Assembly (NCBI GenBank): GCA_052148715.1
Contig: JBKQHQ010000179.1
Span: forward strand, 1 to 21,804
Origin: JBKQHQ01 sp052148715
GTDB taxonomy: Bacteria > Pseudomonadota > Alphaproteobacteria > Rhizobiales > Xanthobacteraceae
Reading direction: 5' to 3'
DNA: 21,804 bases
Shown here: one piece after another, positions 7,633 to 14,622 of the stretch
Numbering within the stretch: position 1 is the first letter of the stretch
How the letters are laid out: each line of letters starts with the position of its first letter
Notes under the pieces: generated by a model
What the model was told of the DNA's origin: nothing
Database searches by the model: none
What the model saw: only the letters and a program-made list of their open reading frames with translations
Program-made: the position numbers and the translations under genes

Positions 7633-8799
7633 ATGTCCGAAACTTTGCCGCTGCGCGGCCTGACCGTGATCGAGCTCGGCCAGAATGTCGCTGCGCCCTA
7701 TGCCGGGGAAATTCTCGGCGACCTCGGCGCCGATGTGATCAAGATCGAAAAAGCCGAGGGCGACGACGCCCGCCGGTGGGGGCCGCCTTTTTGGGGCGAC
7801 ACGTCGGCGATGTTCTTGAGCTTCAACCGCCACAAGCGCTCCGTCGTCGTCGACCTCAGGGACGCCGCCGCCCGCGATGCTCTGAAAGCCCTTATTCTCG
7901 AGCGCGCCGACGTGGTGATCCAGAACTTGCGGCCGGGAGCGGTCGCCGAGCTCGGGCTTGACGCCGATACCTTACGTGGAATCAAACCGAGCCTGATCTA
8001 TTGCACGATCGGCGCCTTCGGCAGAGCAGGGCCACGCAAGGATCTTCCCGGCTACGATCCGCTGATGCAGGCTTTCTCTGGCCTCATGAGCGTCACGGGT
8101 GAGCCGGAGGGGCCTCCGGTCCGGCTGGGCACGTCGCTCATCGACATGGGCGCCGGAATGTGGACGGTTATCGGCGTCACCTCGGCCTTGCTGCAGCGTG
8201 CCGCAACCGGAAAAGGCGCGACGATCGATACCTCGCTCTATGAGACGGGACTGGCCTGGATGGTCTATCACGCGGCATCGTTCCAGGCGTCTGGCGAGCT
8301 TCCCAAGCCGCAAGGCTCCGGCGCGGCGATGCTCGCTCCCTACCGGGGCTTTGCGACCAGCGACGGCTTCATCATGATCTGCGTCGGCAACAACAAGCTG
8401 TTCGGCTTCCTGGCCGGCGCTCTCGGCCATCCGGAATGGGTCGACGACCCGCGCTTTCGCACCAATCCGGACCGCGTGAAGAACAAGCATGCGCTCTATC
8501 AGCGGATGGAAGAAGTTTTTCGCACGCGGGGGAACGCCGAATGGAGCCGTATCCTCGACGACGCCGGGGTTCCGAATGCGCCCATGCAAACCATCGATCA
8601 GGTACTCAAGGATCCGCAGACCCAGGCCCTGGGGATGCTGCAGACCAGTCCGGAGGGCGACCTCTCGCTGCTCGGCATGCCGCTATCCTTCGACGGCGTT
8701 CGCCCGGGCTTTCGTCAATCGCCGCCCTCCCTCGGCGCCGATACGGAAGAAATCCTCAGCACGGTTGTCCGCCGATCGGGCAAGGCAAAGCCGGCGTAG
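7633..8799 (+). CDS. CaiB/BaiF family (class III) CoA-transferase
   Basis: A 388-residue class III (formyl-CoA transferase type) enzyme that moves CoA between acyl groups through an aspartyl-CoA thioester. LPLRGLTVIELGQNVAAPYA opens the protein, followed by LGADVIKIEKAEGDD. The nucleophile is most likely D171 in GTSLIDMGAGM, after the typical LPGYDPLMQAFSGLMSVTGEPEG. The C-terminal half has GFIMICVGNNKLFGFLAGALG and DDPRFRTNPDRVKN, also typical. I take the ATG at 7633; an in-frame GTG at 7621 would add four residues, and neither has a strong ribosome site. It lies just after the lyase gene and probably activates the lyase substrate, as in succinyl-CoA:citramalate/itaconate-type pathways. That pathway reading is inference. 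Confidence 0.92.
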   Translation: MSETLPLRGLTVIELGQNVAAPYAGEILGDLGADVIKIEKAEGDDARRWGPPFWGDTSAMFLSFNRHKRSVVVDLRDAAARDALKALILERADVVIQNLRPGAVAELGLDADTLRGIKPSLIYCTIGAFGRAGPRKDLPGYDPLMQAFSGLMSVTGEPEGPPVRLGTSLIDMGAGMWTVIGVTSALLQRAATGKGATIDTSLYETGLAWMVYHAASFQASGELPKPQGSGAAMLAPYRGFATSDGFIMICVGNNKLFGFLAGALGHPEWVDDPRFRTNPDRVKNKHALYQRMEEVFRTRGNAEWSRILDDAGVPNAPMQTIDQVLKDPQTQALGMLQTSPEGDLSLLGMPLSFDGVRPGFRQSPPSLGADTEEILSTVVRRSGKAKPA

Positions 8800-8825
8800 A
8801 CGCACGGCCGGGCCGCACTTCCGAC

Positions 8826-8941
8826 GTCATCCCGGGCCTCCGTGCCCGGGACCTATTTCGCCACTGGATTGGGGCGACGGGGATACGGACCCAGGCCGAA
8901 GCTGCTGCCTGATGGGTCCCGGGCACGAAGCCCGGGATGAC
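8826..8941. repeat. BIME-type REP pair
   Basis: GTCATCCCGGGC...GTGCCCGGGACC at the left end faces GGGTCCCGGGCAC...GCCCGGGATGAC at the right end, giving a long imperfect palindrome with two REP-like heads around a ~60-base centre. It sits between the CoA-transferase stop and the M24 gene and may terminate or stabilise the upstream message. The style is typical of Bradyrhizobium and Rhodopseudomonas intergenic repeats. Confidence 0.85.
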
Positions 8942-9057
8942 GGCTGTGCGTGCCTCAAGGCGTTCGGATTTCCGTCCCCCGTCGCCTGTCCTCCGCCGTC
9001 CGACGCCCCTATAATTGCCGGCACAAAAATTCTCCACGCCATCCCAGGGAGCCGCCT

Positions 9058-10359
9058 ATGGACCAGGTCAACGTCGAGCCCGCCCCGATCCGGGCCGAAG
9101 ATATCAATCCGCGTTACAATTGGGGCCGGGCCCTGCCGGCGCTCGGCACCATGGGTGTCGATTTCGAGGAGCGGGTCGACTACCGCCGGCTGCACCGCTA
9201 CCGGCTCGGCCGCGTGAAGCAGGCGCTCGGCAATTCCGAGCTCGGCGCGCTGCTCGTCTTCGACGTCAACAATATCCGCTACATCACCTCGACCAAGATC
9301 GGCGAGTGGGAGCGCGACAAGCTGTGCCGCTGGGCGCTGCTCACCCGCGACGGCGACCCGATCCTGTGGGATTTCGGCTCGGCCGCCGTGCATCACAAGC
9401 TGTTCGTCCCCTGGCTCAAGCCGGAGAACTGCAAGGCCGGCCTGATCGGGCTGCGCGGCACGGTGTCTCCAGCCTTCGGCTTGATGGAGCGCCACGCCAA
9501 GGAGATCGCCGCCTTGATCCGCGAGGCGGGCGCCGGCGACATGCCGGTCGGCATCGACATCATCGAGCCGCCGATGATGTTCGAGCTGCAGAAGGCCGGG
9601 CTGAAAGTCGTCGACGGCCAGCAGGTGATGCTGGAGGCGCGCGAGATCAAGAATATCGACGAGATCGCGCTGCTCAATCGCGCCGCCGCCATGGTCGACG
9701 GCGCCTATCAGCTTATCGACGAGGAGCTCAAGCCGGGCGTGCGCGAATGCGACATCGTCGCCCGGGTGAACAAGTTCCTCTACGAGAACGGATCGGACGA
9801 CGTCGAGGCGATCAACGCCATCTCCGGCGAGCGCTGCAATCCGCATCCGCACAATTTCACCGACCGCATGATCCGCCCGGGCGACCAGGCCTTCTTCGAC
9901 ATCCTGCAGTCGTTCATGGGCTACCGCACCTGCTATTACCGCACCTTCAATGTCGGCCGCGCCACGCCGGTGCAGCACGACGCGTACAAGAAGGCGCGCG
10001 AGTGGCTCGACATGGCCATCGCGCTGATCAAGCCCGGCGTCAGCACCGACAGGGTCTGCAGCGTCTGGCCGAAGGCCGAGGAGTTCGGCTTTCCTGACGA
10101 GATGTCGGCGTTCGGTCTGCAGTTCGGCCACGGGCTCGGCTTGGCGCTGCACGAACGGCCGATCATCAGCCGCGTGATCTCGCTGTCGCACCCGACCGAG
10201 ATCAAGGAAGGCATGGTGTTCGCGCTCGAGACCTATTGCCCGGCAACCGACGGCTACTCGGCGGCGCGCATCGAGGAGGAGGTGGTGGTGACCGACAAGG
10301 GCTGCCGCGTCATCAGCCTGTTTCCGGCCGAGGAGCTGCCGATCAGCCATCGCTATTGA
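9058..10359 (+). CDS. M24/creatinase-fold protein (Xaa-Pro peptidase-like), one metal-site Asp replaced by Cys
   Basis: A 433-residue protein with an N-terminal creatinase-like domain (LLVFDVNNIRYITSTKIGEW, about 65-84) and a C-terminal pita-bread domain. Start at 9058 after AGGGAG. Of the five usual M24 metal ligands I find D281 (FFDIL), H358 (GHGLGLALHERP), E391 (FALETY) and a Glu in RIEEEVVVT (406-408). The second Asp, usually in a D-x-x-R-T-F motif, is Cys: TCYYRTFNVG, with C292 at the ligand position. The N-terminal domain also resembles DddP-type DMSP lyases, another M24 branch, although the DddP aspartates are not kept. The protein may therefore be a non-peptidase hydrolase or lyase, as metal-free creatinase is. 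Cytoplasmic. Family firm, activity unknown. Confidence 0.9.
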   Translation: MDQVNVEPAPIRAEDINPRYNWGRALPALGTMGVDFEERVDYRRLHRYRLGRVKQALGNSELGALLVFDVNNIRYITSTKIGEWERDKLCRWALLTRDGDPILWDFGSAAVHHKLFVPWLKPENCKAGLIGLRGTVSPAFGLMERHAKEIAALIREAGAGDMPVGIDIIEPPMMFELQKAGLKVVDGQQVMLEAREIKNIDEIALLNRAAAMVDGAYQLIDEELKPGVRECDIVARVNKFLYENGSDDVEAINAISGERCNPHPHNFTDRMIRPGDQAFFDILQSFMGYRTCYYRTFNVGRATPVQHDAYKKAREWLDMAIALIKPGVSTDRVCSVWPKAEEFGFPDEMSAFGLQFGHGLGLALHERPIISRVISLSHPTEIKEGMVFALETYCPATDGYSAARIEEEVVVTDKGCRVISLFPAEELPISHRY

Positions 10360-10437
10360 GGGCTGCCTCGACCCTGATGGGGCGATGGGTCTGGGCATCC
10401 GCCCGGCGAATCGGTCATCTTCCGCCATGCGGCAAGG

Positions 10438-10465
10438 CCAGCCGCCGGGCCAATCCGGCGGCTGG
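10438..10465. terminator. Strong hairpin after the M24 gene
   Basis: CCAGCCGCCGG (10438-10448) and CCGGCGGCTGG (10455-10465) form an 11-bp perfect stem with a GCCAAT loop, 79 bases after the M24 stop codon. No T-run follows, so it is a terminator candidate by position and strength only. Confidence 0.5.
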
Positions 10466-10587
10466 GTGGGGCAGAAAAATTGCGCGGCCGCCGCGCAGCC
10501 GAAGCAGTCCCCAATGCGGTCGGGAACGCGCTTCGTCCTAGTCAAAGTGGTCAGCCGACAATCTGGTGCAACGAGGGGGGCAGGCGC

Positions 10588-11421
10588 ATGCGGCATCTCA
10601 TCGTGAGTCTGTTGCTCACCGGCGCGCTCTGCGCGCAGGCCATCGCCGCCGGTGACGAGGAGGCGGCCTTGCAGGCCGACCAGGCCCTGTTTCAAGCGAT
10701 CGCCAGGGCCGATGCGACAGCGGTGCGCCGCGCGCTTGATGGGCGCCTTACCTGGACCGACGCGCAAGGCAAGACGCTGACCAAGAAAGAGGTCAAGCAT
10801 CTGCTCCCCAAGCCTGCCGACCTGATCGGCGCCGAGACCAGGGTGCGCCTGTACGGCCGCATCGCCATCATCACATCGAACCGCGACAATGATTACCTCA
10901 TGCGGATCTGGGCCAAGCGGGCGCGCGGCTGGCGTGCCGTCGTCTATCACGAGGTCACGGTCCCGCCCGCCGCGGAGGCGACCGCGGCGGTCACCCCGGC
11001 CGTCAAGGACTGCGAGAATCCCTGCAAGACGCTTCCGCTCAAGCCGCGCAGCCCCGACGAGCGCGGCGTGATCGAATCCTGGCAGGCGCTCGAGACCGCC
11101 GTCGCGGCCGGCAAGGCAGCCGACTGGGCGCCGCATGCGGCGGACGAGTTCATGGTGGTCGGGCCGAACCGCGTGCAGAGCAAGGAGCAGCGGCTCGCGG
11201 CGGTGAGCCGCGCCGCCTCCACACCGTCGCCGCTCGTCTCGGCGAAACTTTATGATTTCGACGACGGCATCGTCATGGTCGCCGAGCATCAGCCTCCTGC
11301 CGGCAAGCCGATCCACGTCACCCGCTTCTTCGCCAAGCGCGACGGAGTTTGGCAGCTGGTGATCAGCTATCAGACCGCCGTGCAGGATGCTTCGGCGCAG
11401 GCCTCGGCGCCGACGCAGTAG
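10588..11421 (+). CDS. Secreted protein with two NTF2-like (DUF4440/SnoaL) domains
   Basis: 277 residues from the ATG at 10588, with a G-rich purine site ACGAGGGGGG upstream. MRHLIVSLLLTGALCAQAIAA is a signal peptide with probable cleavage after AIAA, so the protein is periplasmic or exported. Two similar halves follow: residues ~24-125 (EAALQADQALFQAIARADATAVRRALDGRLTWTDAQGK ... RGWRAVVYHEVTV) and ~155-265 (ERGVIESWQALETAVAAGKAADWAPHAADEFMVVGPN ... DGVWQLVISYQTAV). Both show the DUF4440 pattern of two N-terminal helices, a short strand and a closing W-x-VxxY strand. A CENPCKT segment with two cysteines links them. DUF4440 domains bind small ligands, and no catalytic residue can be named. The gene converges on the next one with 4 bases between the stops. 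Confidence 0.85.
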   Translation: MRHLIVSLLLTGALCAQAIAAGDEEAALQADQALFQAIARADATAVRRALDGRLTWTDAQGKTLTKKEVKHLLPKPADLIGAETRVRLYGRIAIITSNRDNDYLMRIWAKRARGWRAVVYHEVTVPPAAEATAAVTPAVKDCENPCKTLPLKPRSPDERGVIESWQALETAVAAGKAADWAPHAADEFMVVGPNRVQSKEQRLAAVSRAASTPSPLVSAKLYDFDDGIVMVAEHQPPAGKPIHVTRFFAKRDGVWQLVISYQTAVQDASAQASAPTQ

Positions 11422-11425
11422 GGCC

Positions 11426-12382
11426 TCAGCTCTCCAGCCCGGTCGGGACCTTCTTGTTCTCGCTTTCGAGCTGCATGCCGGCGGCGAGCGCCATGGTCTC
11501 GGCGAGCGCGGCGAAATCCTTCTGCAGATAGTCCTGCGGATCCGGCTTCAGCGTCGCGGCGCCGAAATGCGCCTGCAGCATCTCGCGGGTGGCTGCGGTC
11601 ACCGGCATCGGCACGTCGTGCTCGCGGCCGAGCGCGAGGCCGAGATCGAGGTCCTTGCGCAAGAGCTCCGGCGTGAAAGTCGTCGTCCAGTCGAGATTGA
11701 CCAGCGCCGGCGCCTTGTAGCGGGTGAACATCGAGCCCATGACGCTGTTGTTCATGAAGGCGAGGAAGGCGTGGCGCGGCACGCCCATCTTGTTGGCGAG
11801 GAGCATGATCTCGATCAGATTCTCGATCACCACGCCGAGCATAACGTTGTGGGCGATCTTGCAGATGCGCGCGAGCTCGCCGTCGCCCACGTAGGAGACC
11901 CCGTTCGGCGCAAAAACCTGGATCATCGCCTCGACCTTGCGGAAGGCCGCCTCCGGACCCGAGGCCACCGCCGCGAGCTTGCCGGCGTTGATCACTTTGG
12001 CATTGCCGCTCACCGGGGCGGCCACGAAGGCGGCCCCCACGTCCTGCAGACGCTTGCGGATCTGCGCCGATTCATCGACCGCGATGCTCGAGCAGTCGAC
12101 GAAGATACCGGGCGCCTTGCCGCGGGTCGCGACCCCGTCCTTGCCGAAATACACGTCCTCGACATCCTTGCCGGTCGAGACGATGGAAAAGAGGATGTCG
12201 ACCCGGGCCAGATCCGACGGCTTCTCGACGACCTTGCCGCCCAGCTTGGCCAGCGGCTCCGCCTTCGATTTGGTGCGGTTCCAGATGGAGACGTCGTAGC
12301 CGGCCTTGAGCAGGCGCTCGGCCATCGGATACCCCATCCGGCCCATGCCCACCCAGCCGATCTTTTGCGTGTTCTGCGCCAT
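11426..12382 (-). CDS. NAD(P)-dependent 3-hydroxyisobutyrate-dehydrogenase-family oxidoreductase
   Basis: 318 residues from the ATG at 12382, which has GGAGGAG just upstream on the minus strand. The Rossmann motif is IGWVGMGRMGYPMAERLLKAGYDVSIWNRT (8-37). The substrate-binding block APVSGNAKVINAGKLAAVASG is at 122-142 and the catalytic lysine is K175 in ARICKIAHNVMLG. This is the beta-hydroxyacid dehydrogenase family (3-hydroxyisobutyrate, tartronate semialdehyde, 2-hydroxy-3-oxopropionate and related). It would interconvert a beta-hydroxy acid and its semialdehyde or ketone with NAD(P). WNRT after the second strand (Arg near the ribose 2' position) leans toward NADP, but this is not certain. 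It points at the catabolic genes and ends 4 bases from the NTF2-protein stop. It may serve valine or related acid breakdown. Confidence 0.92.
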   Translation of the reverse strand: MAQNTQKIGWVGMGRMGYPMAERLLKAGYDVSIWNRTKSKAEPLAKLGGKVVEKPSDLARVDILFSIVSTGKDVEDVYFGKDGVATRGKAPGIFVDCSSIAVDESAQIRKRLQDVGAAFVAAPVSGNAKVINAGKLAAVASGPEAAFRKVEAMIQVFAPNGVSYVGDGELARICKIAHNVMLGVVIENLIEIMLLANKMGVPRHAFLAFMNNSVMGSMFTRYKAPALVNLDWTTTFTPELLRKDLDLGLALGREHDVPMPVTAATREMLQAHFGAATLKPDPQDYLQKDFAALAETMALAAGMQLESENKKVPTGLES

Positions 12383-13192
12383 CCGTCGCTCCTCCCTGCC
12401 TATCTGCCCTGGCGTCCTAGCACGGCGCGGGCGACAAAGGACAGGCGACGCATTGTGCCGCGCGGCACCGGCCGGGCACCCGCCAAATGCACGCCGCCGT
12501 CCCCGCGCAATCGATGACCCGGATGTTGCCGGCTCCAGCCAGCATCCGCGCTTACGTAGGGATGAGCGGACGGAGCGCGGCCTGGGGTTGACGCCAATAT
12601 TTGGCCGCATTTTCTGTGGCAATCCGGCATCTGTTTGGTCGCAAGATGCGCAGCTGATTCAGTTGTTACAATTTTATCAGTTGATTTTTGATGTCCGGTG
12701 TGTCATACGATGCGCCACATGGGCCGCGGTCTGCAAGGTTGACCGGCCCGAGATTGAGGATCCGATGCGTTCGATACGCACCAATACCGCGCTGAGCGTC
12801 GCCGCCGTCCGGTCGTTGAATCGACCGAGCGATCGGCATTGCGCGCGCATTTGGGCGGCGAACCTCTGTTCCTTCTCTCAATCAATGCGGTCCGAGCAAG
12901 GACCAAGTTCAAGACCAGAGTAACTGGCGGCGGGCCGAACCCCTCCGCCGAGCAGGCAGGAGGGACCGGATGGTCCGCAGGAATACCCAAAGCAGCAAAA
13001 CCAATTTCCGACCGCGCGCCTGGCCGGCGTGCGGCCGCTCCATCGCTTGACTTCGATGCTGCTTGCGGCATCGCGTTGTTTGACATCGTGAATGTCCAGA
13101 ATTGGCCGGCGGCGCCGCCGCGCGCCCCGCATGCAGCCGCCCCACGCCGCGCGTGGTGGTCAGCGGCACGCCGGCCGTTTGTCCACTTTTAA
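12383..13192. other. 810-base spacer before the tRNA array
   Basis: No convincing gene. A short AT-rich patch lies at about 12660-12690. Frames of 70-130 codons are open on both strands but have no family resemblance or good ribosome sites. The array's promoter should lie near the right end. A TTGACA sits at 13080-13085, but I see no matching -10 at a proper distance. Confidence 0.5.
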
Positions 13193-13268
13193 GCTGGTCT
13201 AGCTTATCGGGTAGAGCATCCCCCTCGTAAGGGGAAGGCGGCGGGTTCGAGTCCTGCGACCAGCACCA
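13193..13268 (+). tRNA. tRNA-Thr(CGU)
   Basis: 76 bases with all four stems. Acceptor GCTGGTC/GACCAGC, anticodon loop CTCGTAA with anticodon CGT at 13226-13228 (reads ACG), T-loop TTCGAGT, A73 and encoded CCA. First gene of the array and close to canonical. 52 bases separate it from the next. Confidence 0.92.
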
Positions 13269-13320
13269 CCTGTACGGCGGTTATCGCATTTTAGGCCGCT
13301 CTCCTTGGAATACTCCAATC

Positions 13321-13396
13321 GCTCTCTTAGCTCAGTCGGCAGAGCGCCGAGTTGGTATCTCGGAGGCGGCAGGATCGAAGCCTCCAGAGAGCTCCA
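13321..13396 (+). tRNA. tRNA-Thr(GGU), T-loop A54
   Basis: 76 bases. Acceptor GCTCTCT/AGAGAGC, anticodon stem CCGAG/CTCGG, loop TTGGTAT with anticodon GGT (reads ACC), encoded CCA, U73. The T-loop is ATCGAAG, so A replaces the nearly universal T54, and the T-stem has a C-C mismatch at its second pair. One base separates it from the next gene. Confidence 0.88.
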
Positions 13397-13397
13397 G

Positions 13398-13475
13398 GCG
13401 CCAGTAGCCCAATAGGTAGGAGGCGACTCCCTCAGAAGGAGTGCAGTGGAGGTTCGAATCCTCCTTGGCGCACCA
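13398..13475 (+). tRNA. tRNA-Leu(CAG) with short variable loop
   Basis: 78 bases. Acceptor GCGCCAG/TTGGCGC, anticodon stem ACTCC/GGAGT, loop CTCAGAA with anticodon CAG (reads CTG), T-arm GGAGG-TTCGAAT-CCTCC, A73, CCA. The variable loop is only GCAGT. Bacterial leucine tRNAs normally have a long variable arm (type II), so this is a type I leucine tRNA by anticodon. Confidence 0.9.
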
Positions 13476-13480
13476 TACAC

Positions 13481-13557
13481 GCCGCAGTATCCCAATCGGC
13501 AGAGGAAGACGGCTTAAACCCGTTTCAGTGCAGGATCGTGGCCTGCCTGCGGCACCG
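13481..13557 (+). tRNA. tRNA-Leu(UAA) with short variable loop and altered T-loop
   Basis: Acceptor GCCGCAG/CTGCGGC, anticodon stem GACGG/CCGTT, loop CTTAAAC with anticodon TAA (reads TTA). The variable loop is 5 bases. The T-loop is ATCGTGG: A54 and U58 replace T54 and A58. The 3' end reads A-CCG instead of A-CCA, so the CCA-adding enzyme would have to finish or repair it. The second leucine tRNA here without the long arm. Confidence 0.85.
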
Positions 13558-13562
13558 ATCGC

Positions 13563-13638
13563 GCTCCCTTAGCTCAGCGGACCAAAGCAGCGGTCCTACA
13601 AACCGCGATCGGAAGTTCGAATCTTCCAGGGAGCACCA
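13563..13638 (+). tRNA. tRNA-Val(UAC) with C33
   Basis: 76 bases. Acceptor GCTCCCT/AGGGAGC, anticodon stem GCGGT/ACCGC, loop CCTACAA with anticodon TAC (reads GTA). Position 33 is C, not U. T-arm GGAAG-TTCGAAT-CTTCC is normal; A73 and CCA. The D-stem closes poorly (GCTC against AAGC). Confidence 0.88.
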
Positions 13639-13735
13639 ACATCAGGCATCAGTAATCGGAGGTTGGTAATCGGAAATCGGCGATCTGATTACTGATATTT
13701 TACTGCCAAAGCATGTCCCCGCTCAATCGAACCAC
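13639..13735. repeat. Spacer with TCAGTAATCGG-type repeats
   Basis: Between the valine tRNA and the REP element the DNA is made of near-repeats of CAGTAATCGG / GGTAATCGG, ending with the inverted form CTGATTACTGAT. The same short words recur in other spacers of the array (14926-14995, 15107-15163, 16995-17077). Confidence 0.65.
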
Positions 13736-13823
13736 GTCATGGCCGGACTTGTTCCGGCCATCCACGTCTTGGCTGCTGCAAGGTCCTGAAGACGTGGATG
13801 CCCGCGACGAGCGCGGGCATGAC
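13736..13823. repeat. BIME/REP element within the tRNA array
   Basis: GTCATGGCCGGACTTGTTCC at the left end, CCACGTC...GACGTGG inside, and GCGCGGGCATGAC at the right end form a palindrome of two REP heads. It closely resembles the element at 14243-14329. It would break read-through hairpin-wise between tRNA groups. Confidence 0.85.
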
Positions 13824-13886
13824 GGCGGAGAGGTTGATTCTTACTGAAACCGGGGCGGCTCGCCGCGGCGTGCGAAATGCGCGACC

Positions 13887-13969
13887 GGACCCGGAGCGTT
13901 AAACCCGAATGGAGAGGGAGCGGACTTTTAACCCGTGCGCAAGCGGTTCGAATCCGTCCGGGTTCGCCA
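13887..13969 (+). tRNA. tRNA-Lys(UUU) with extra bases before the D-arm
   Basis: Acceptor GGACCCG/CGGGTTC (one G-U), anticodon loop CTTTTAA with anticodon TTT (reads AAA), T-loop TTCGAAT, G73, CCA. Eight bases (GAGCGTTA) instead of two lie between the acceptor stem and the D-stem CCC/GGG, as if about six were inserted. The anticodon stem closes with an A-C mismatch, and the T-stem has a weak end pair. The start is less sure than the rest: another 5' strand, AAACCCG at 13901, would pair almost as well but use up the D-stem. Confidence 0.7.
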
Positions 13970-13985
13970 CCATCACTCGTTTAAT

Positions 13986-14060
13986 GGATCACTAGCTCAA
14001 TGGCAGAGCCGATGATTCTTAATCATCCAGGTCGGGGTTCAAGTCCCCGGTGATCCTCCA
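13986..14060 (+). tRNA. tRNA-Lys(CUU)
   Basis: 75 bases. Acceptor GGATCAC/GTGATCC, anticodon stem GATGA/TCATC, loop TTCTTAA with anticodon CTT at 14018-14020 (reads AAG), T-arm CGGGG-TTCAAGT-CCCCG, U73, CCA. U73 is unusual for lysine (A73 in E. coli). Otherwise well formed. One base to the next gene. Confidence 0.9.
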
Positions 14061-14061
14061 C

Positions 14062-14139
14062 GCGTCTGTACCCCAATCCGGTAGAGGGACTGCCCTGAGA
14101 AGGCATTCAGTGGGTGTTCGAGTCACCCCGGACGCACCA
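14062..14139 (+). tRNA. tRNA-Leu(GAG) with short variable loop
   Basis: 78 bases. Acceptor GCGTCTG/CGGACGC, loop CTGAGAA with anticodon GAG (reads CTC), variable loop of 5 bases (TCAGT), T-arm GGGTG-TTCGAGT-CACCC, A73, CCA. The anticodon stem has four good pairs plus a C-U end mismatch. The D-arm (CCC...GGG) resembles that of the Leu(CAG) gene, so the three short leucine tRNAs look related. Confidence 0.9.
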
Positions 14140-14140
14140 A

Positions 14141-14214
14141 GCCCTAATCGTTCAATGGCAGGACGGCGCATTGTCGATGCGCGAACCGGAGTTCGATTCT
14201 CCGTTAGGGCGCCA
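14141..14214 (+). tRNA. tRNA-Asp(GUC), copy 1
   Basis: 74 bases. Acceptor GCCCTAA/TTAGGGC, anticodon stem GCGCA/TGCGC, loop TTGTCGA with anticodon GTC at 14173-14175, T-arm CGGAG-TTCGATT-CTCCG, G73 (the aspartate discriminator), CCA. A second, slightly diverged copy is at 16921-16993. Confidence 0.93.
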
Positions 14215-14242
14215 GCCCAGGAGGCAGCAACAAGCCCATCGC

Positions 14243-14329
14243 GTCACGGCCGGACTTGTTCCGGCCATCCACGACTTAACCTGGTGGCACGAAAAGGACG
14301 TGGATGGCCGTGACGAGCACGGCCATGAC
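14243..14329. repeat. BIME/REP element within the tRNA array
   Basis: Starts GTCACGGCCGGACTTGTTCC, ends GAGCACGGCCATGAC, with CCACG...CGTGG inside. Same family as 13736-13823. It lies between the aspartate and isoleucine tRNAs, in a 156-base gap. Confidence 0.85.
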
Positions 14330-14370
14330 GTGGAGAGCTGCTACCTGATCTGTGATCTCTGCCTCCTGAT

Positions 14371-14465
14371 ACGCCCGTAGCTCAATGGTAGAGCGGACGG
14401 CTTATACCCGTCGTAAGCTCCGGACTGGAGCGCGGTTGGAGGTTCGACTCCTCCCGGGCGTACCA
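14371..14465 (+). tRNA. tRNA-Ile(UAU) with a long variable arm
   Basis: 95 bases. Acceptor ACGCCCG/CGGGCGT (7 pairs), D-stem GCTC/GAGC, anticodon stem GACGG/CCGTC, loop CTTATAC with anticodon TAT at 14403-14405 (reads ATA), T-arm GGAGG-TTCGACT-CCTCC, A73, CCA. The variable region is 25 bases and folds as GCTCC-GGACT-GGAGC (14417-14431), a 5-bp arm. Isoleucine tRNAs are normally type I, so this type II build with a UAU anticodon is unexpected. Which synthetase charges it cannot be told from sequence. Confidence 0.87.
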
Positions 14466-14476
14466 CAGGCAACCCT

Positions 14477-14552
14477 TGTCCCGTAGCTCAGTGGAAAGAG
14501 CACGCGGTTCCGATCCGCGAGGCCGGGAGTTCGATCCTCCCCGGGACGACCA
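14477..14552 (+). tRNA. tRNA-Arg(CCG)
   Basis: 76 bases. Acceptor TGTCCCG/CGGGACG with a U-G first pair, anticodon stem CGCGG/CCGCG, loop TTCCGAT with anticodon CCG at 14510-14512 (reads CGG), T-arm GGGAG-TTCGATC-CTCCC, A20 in the D-loop (an arginine identity base), A73, CCA. Confidence 0.9.
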
Positions 14553-14622
14553 ATCGGGGGGCAGAGGTCAGGGGTCAAGGTGCTCGTGGCCAGCAACATC
14601 TGATCGCTGATACCTGACGAGC

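Noticed and set aside
8827..11316. Very long minus-strand frame (829 codons) opposite the M24 and NTF2 genes
   Set aside because: It is antisense to two well-supported genes and across a REP element; its composition (Arg, Asp, His, Gly rich) is that of a shadow frame.
12764..12923. A frame starting MRSIRTNTALSVAAVRSLN, which recalls the N-terminus of flagellins
   Set aside because: The likeness ends after about 18 residues; the rest is not flagellin-like, there is a stop soon after and no convincing context.
13080..13085. TTGACA as a -35 box for the tRNA array
   Set aside because: No acceptable -10 hexamer follows at 16-18 bases, and the first tRNA is over 100 bases away.
12703..13086. 127-codon minus-strand frame before the array
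   Set aside because: Low-complexity, arginine- and serine-rich translation with no motif and no ribosome site; typical chance frame in GC-rich DNA.
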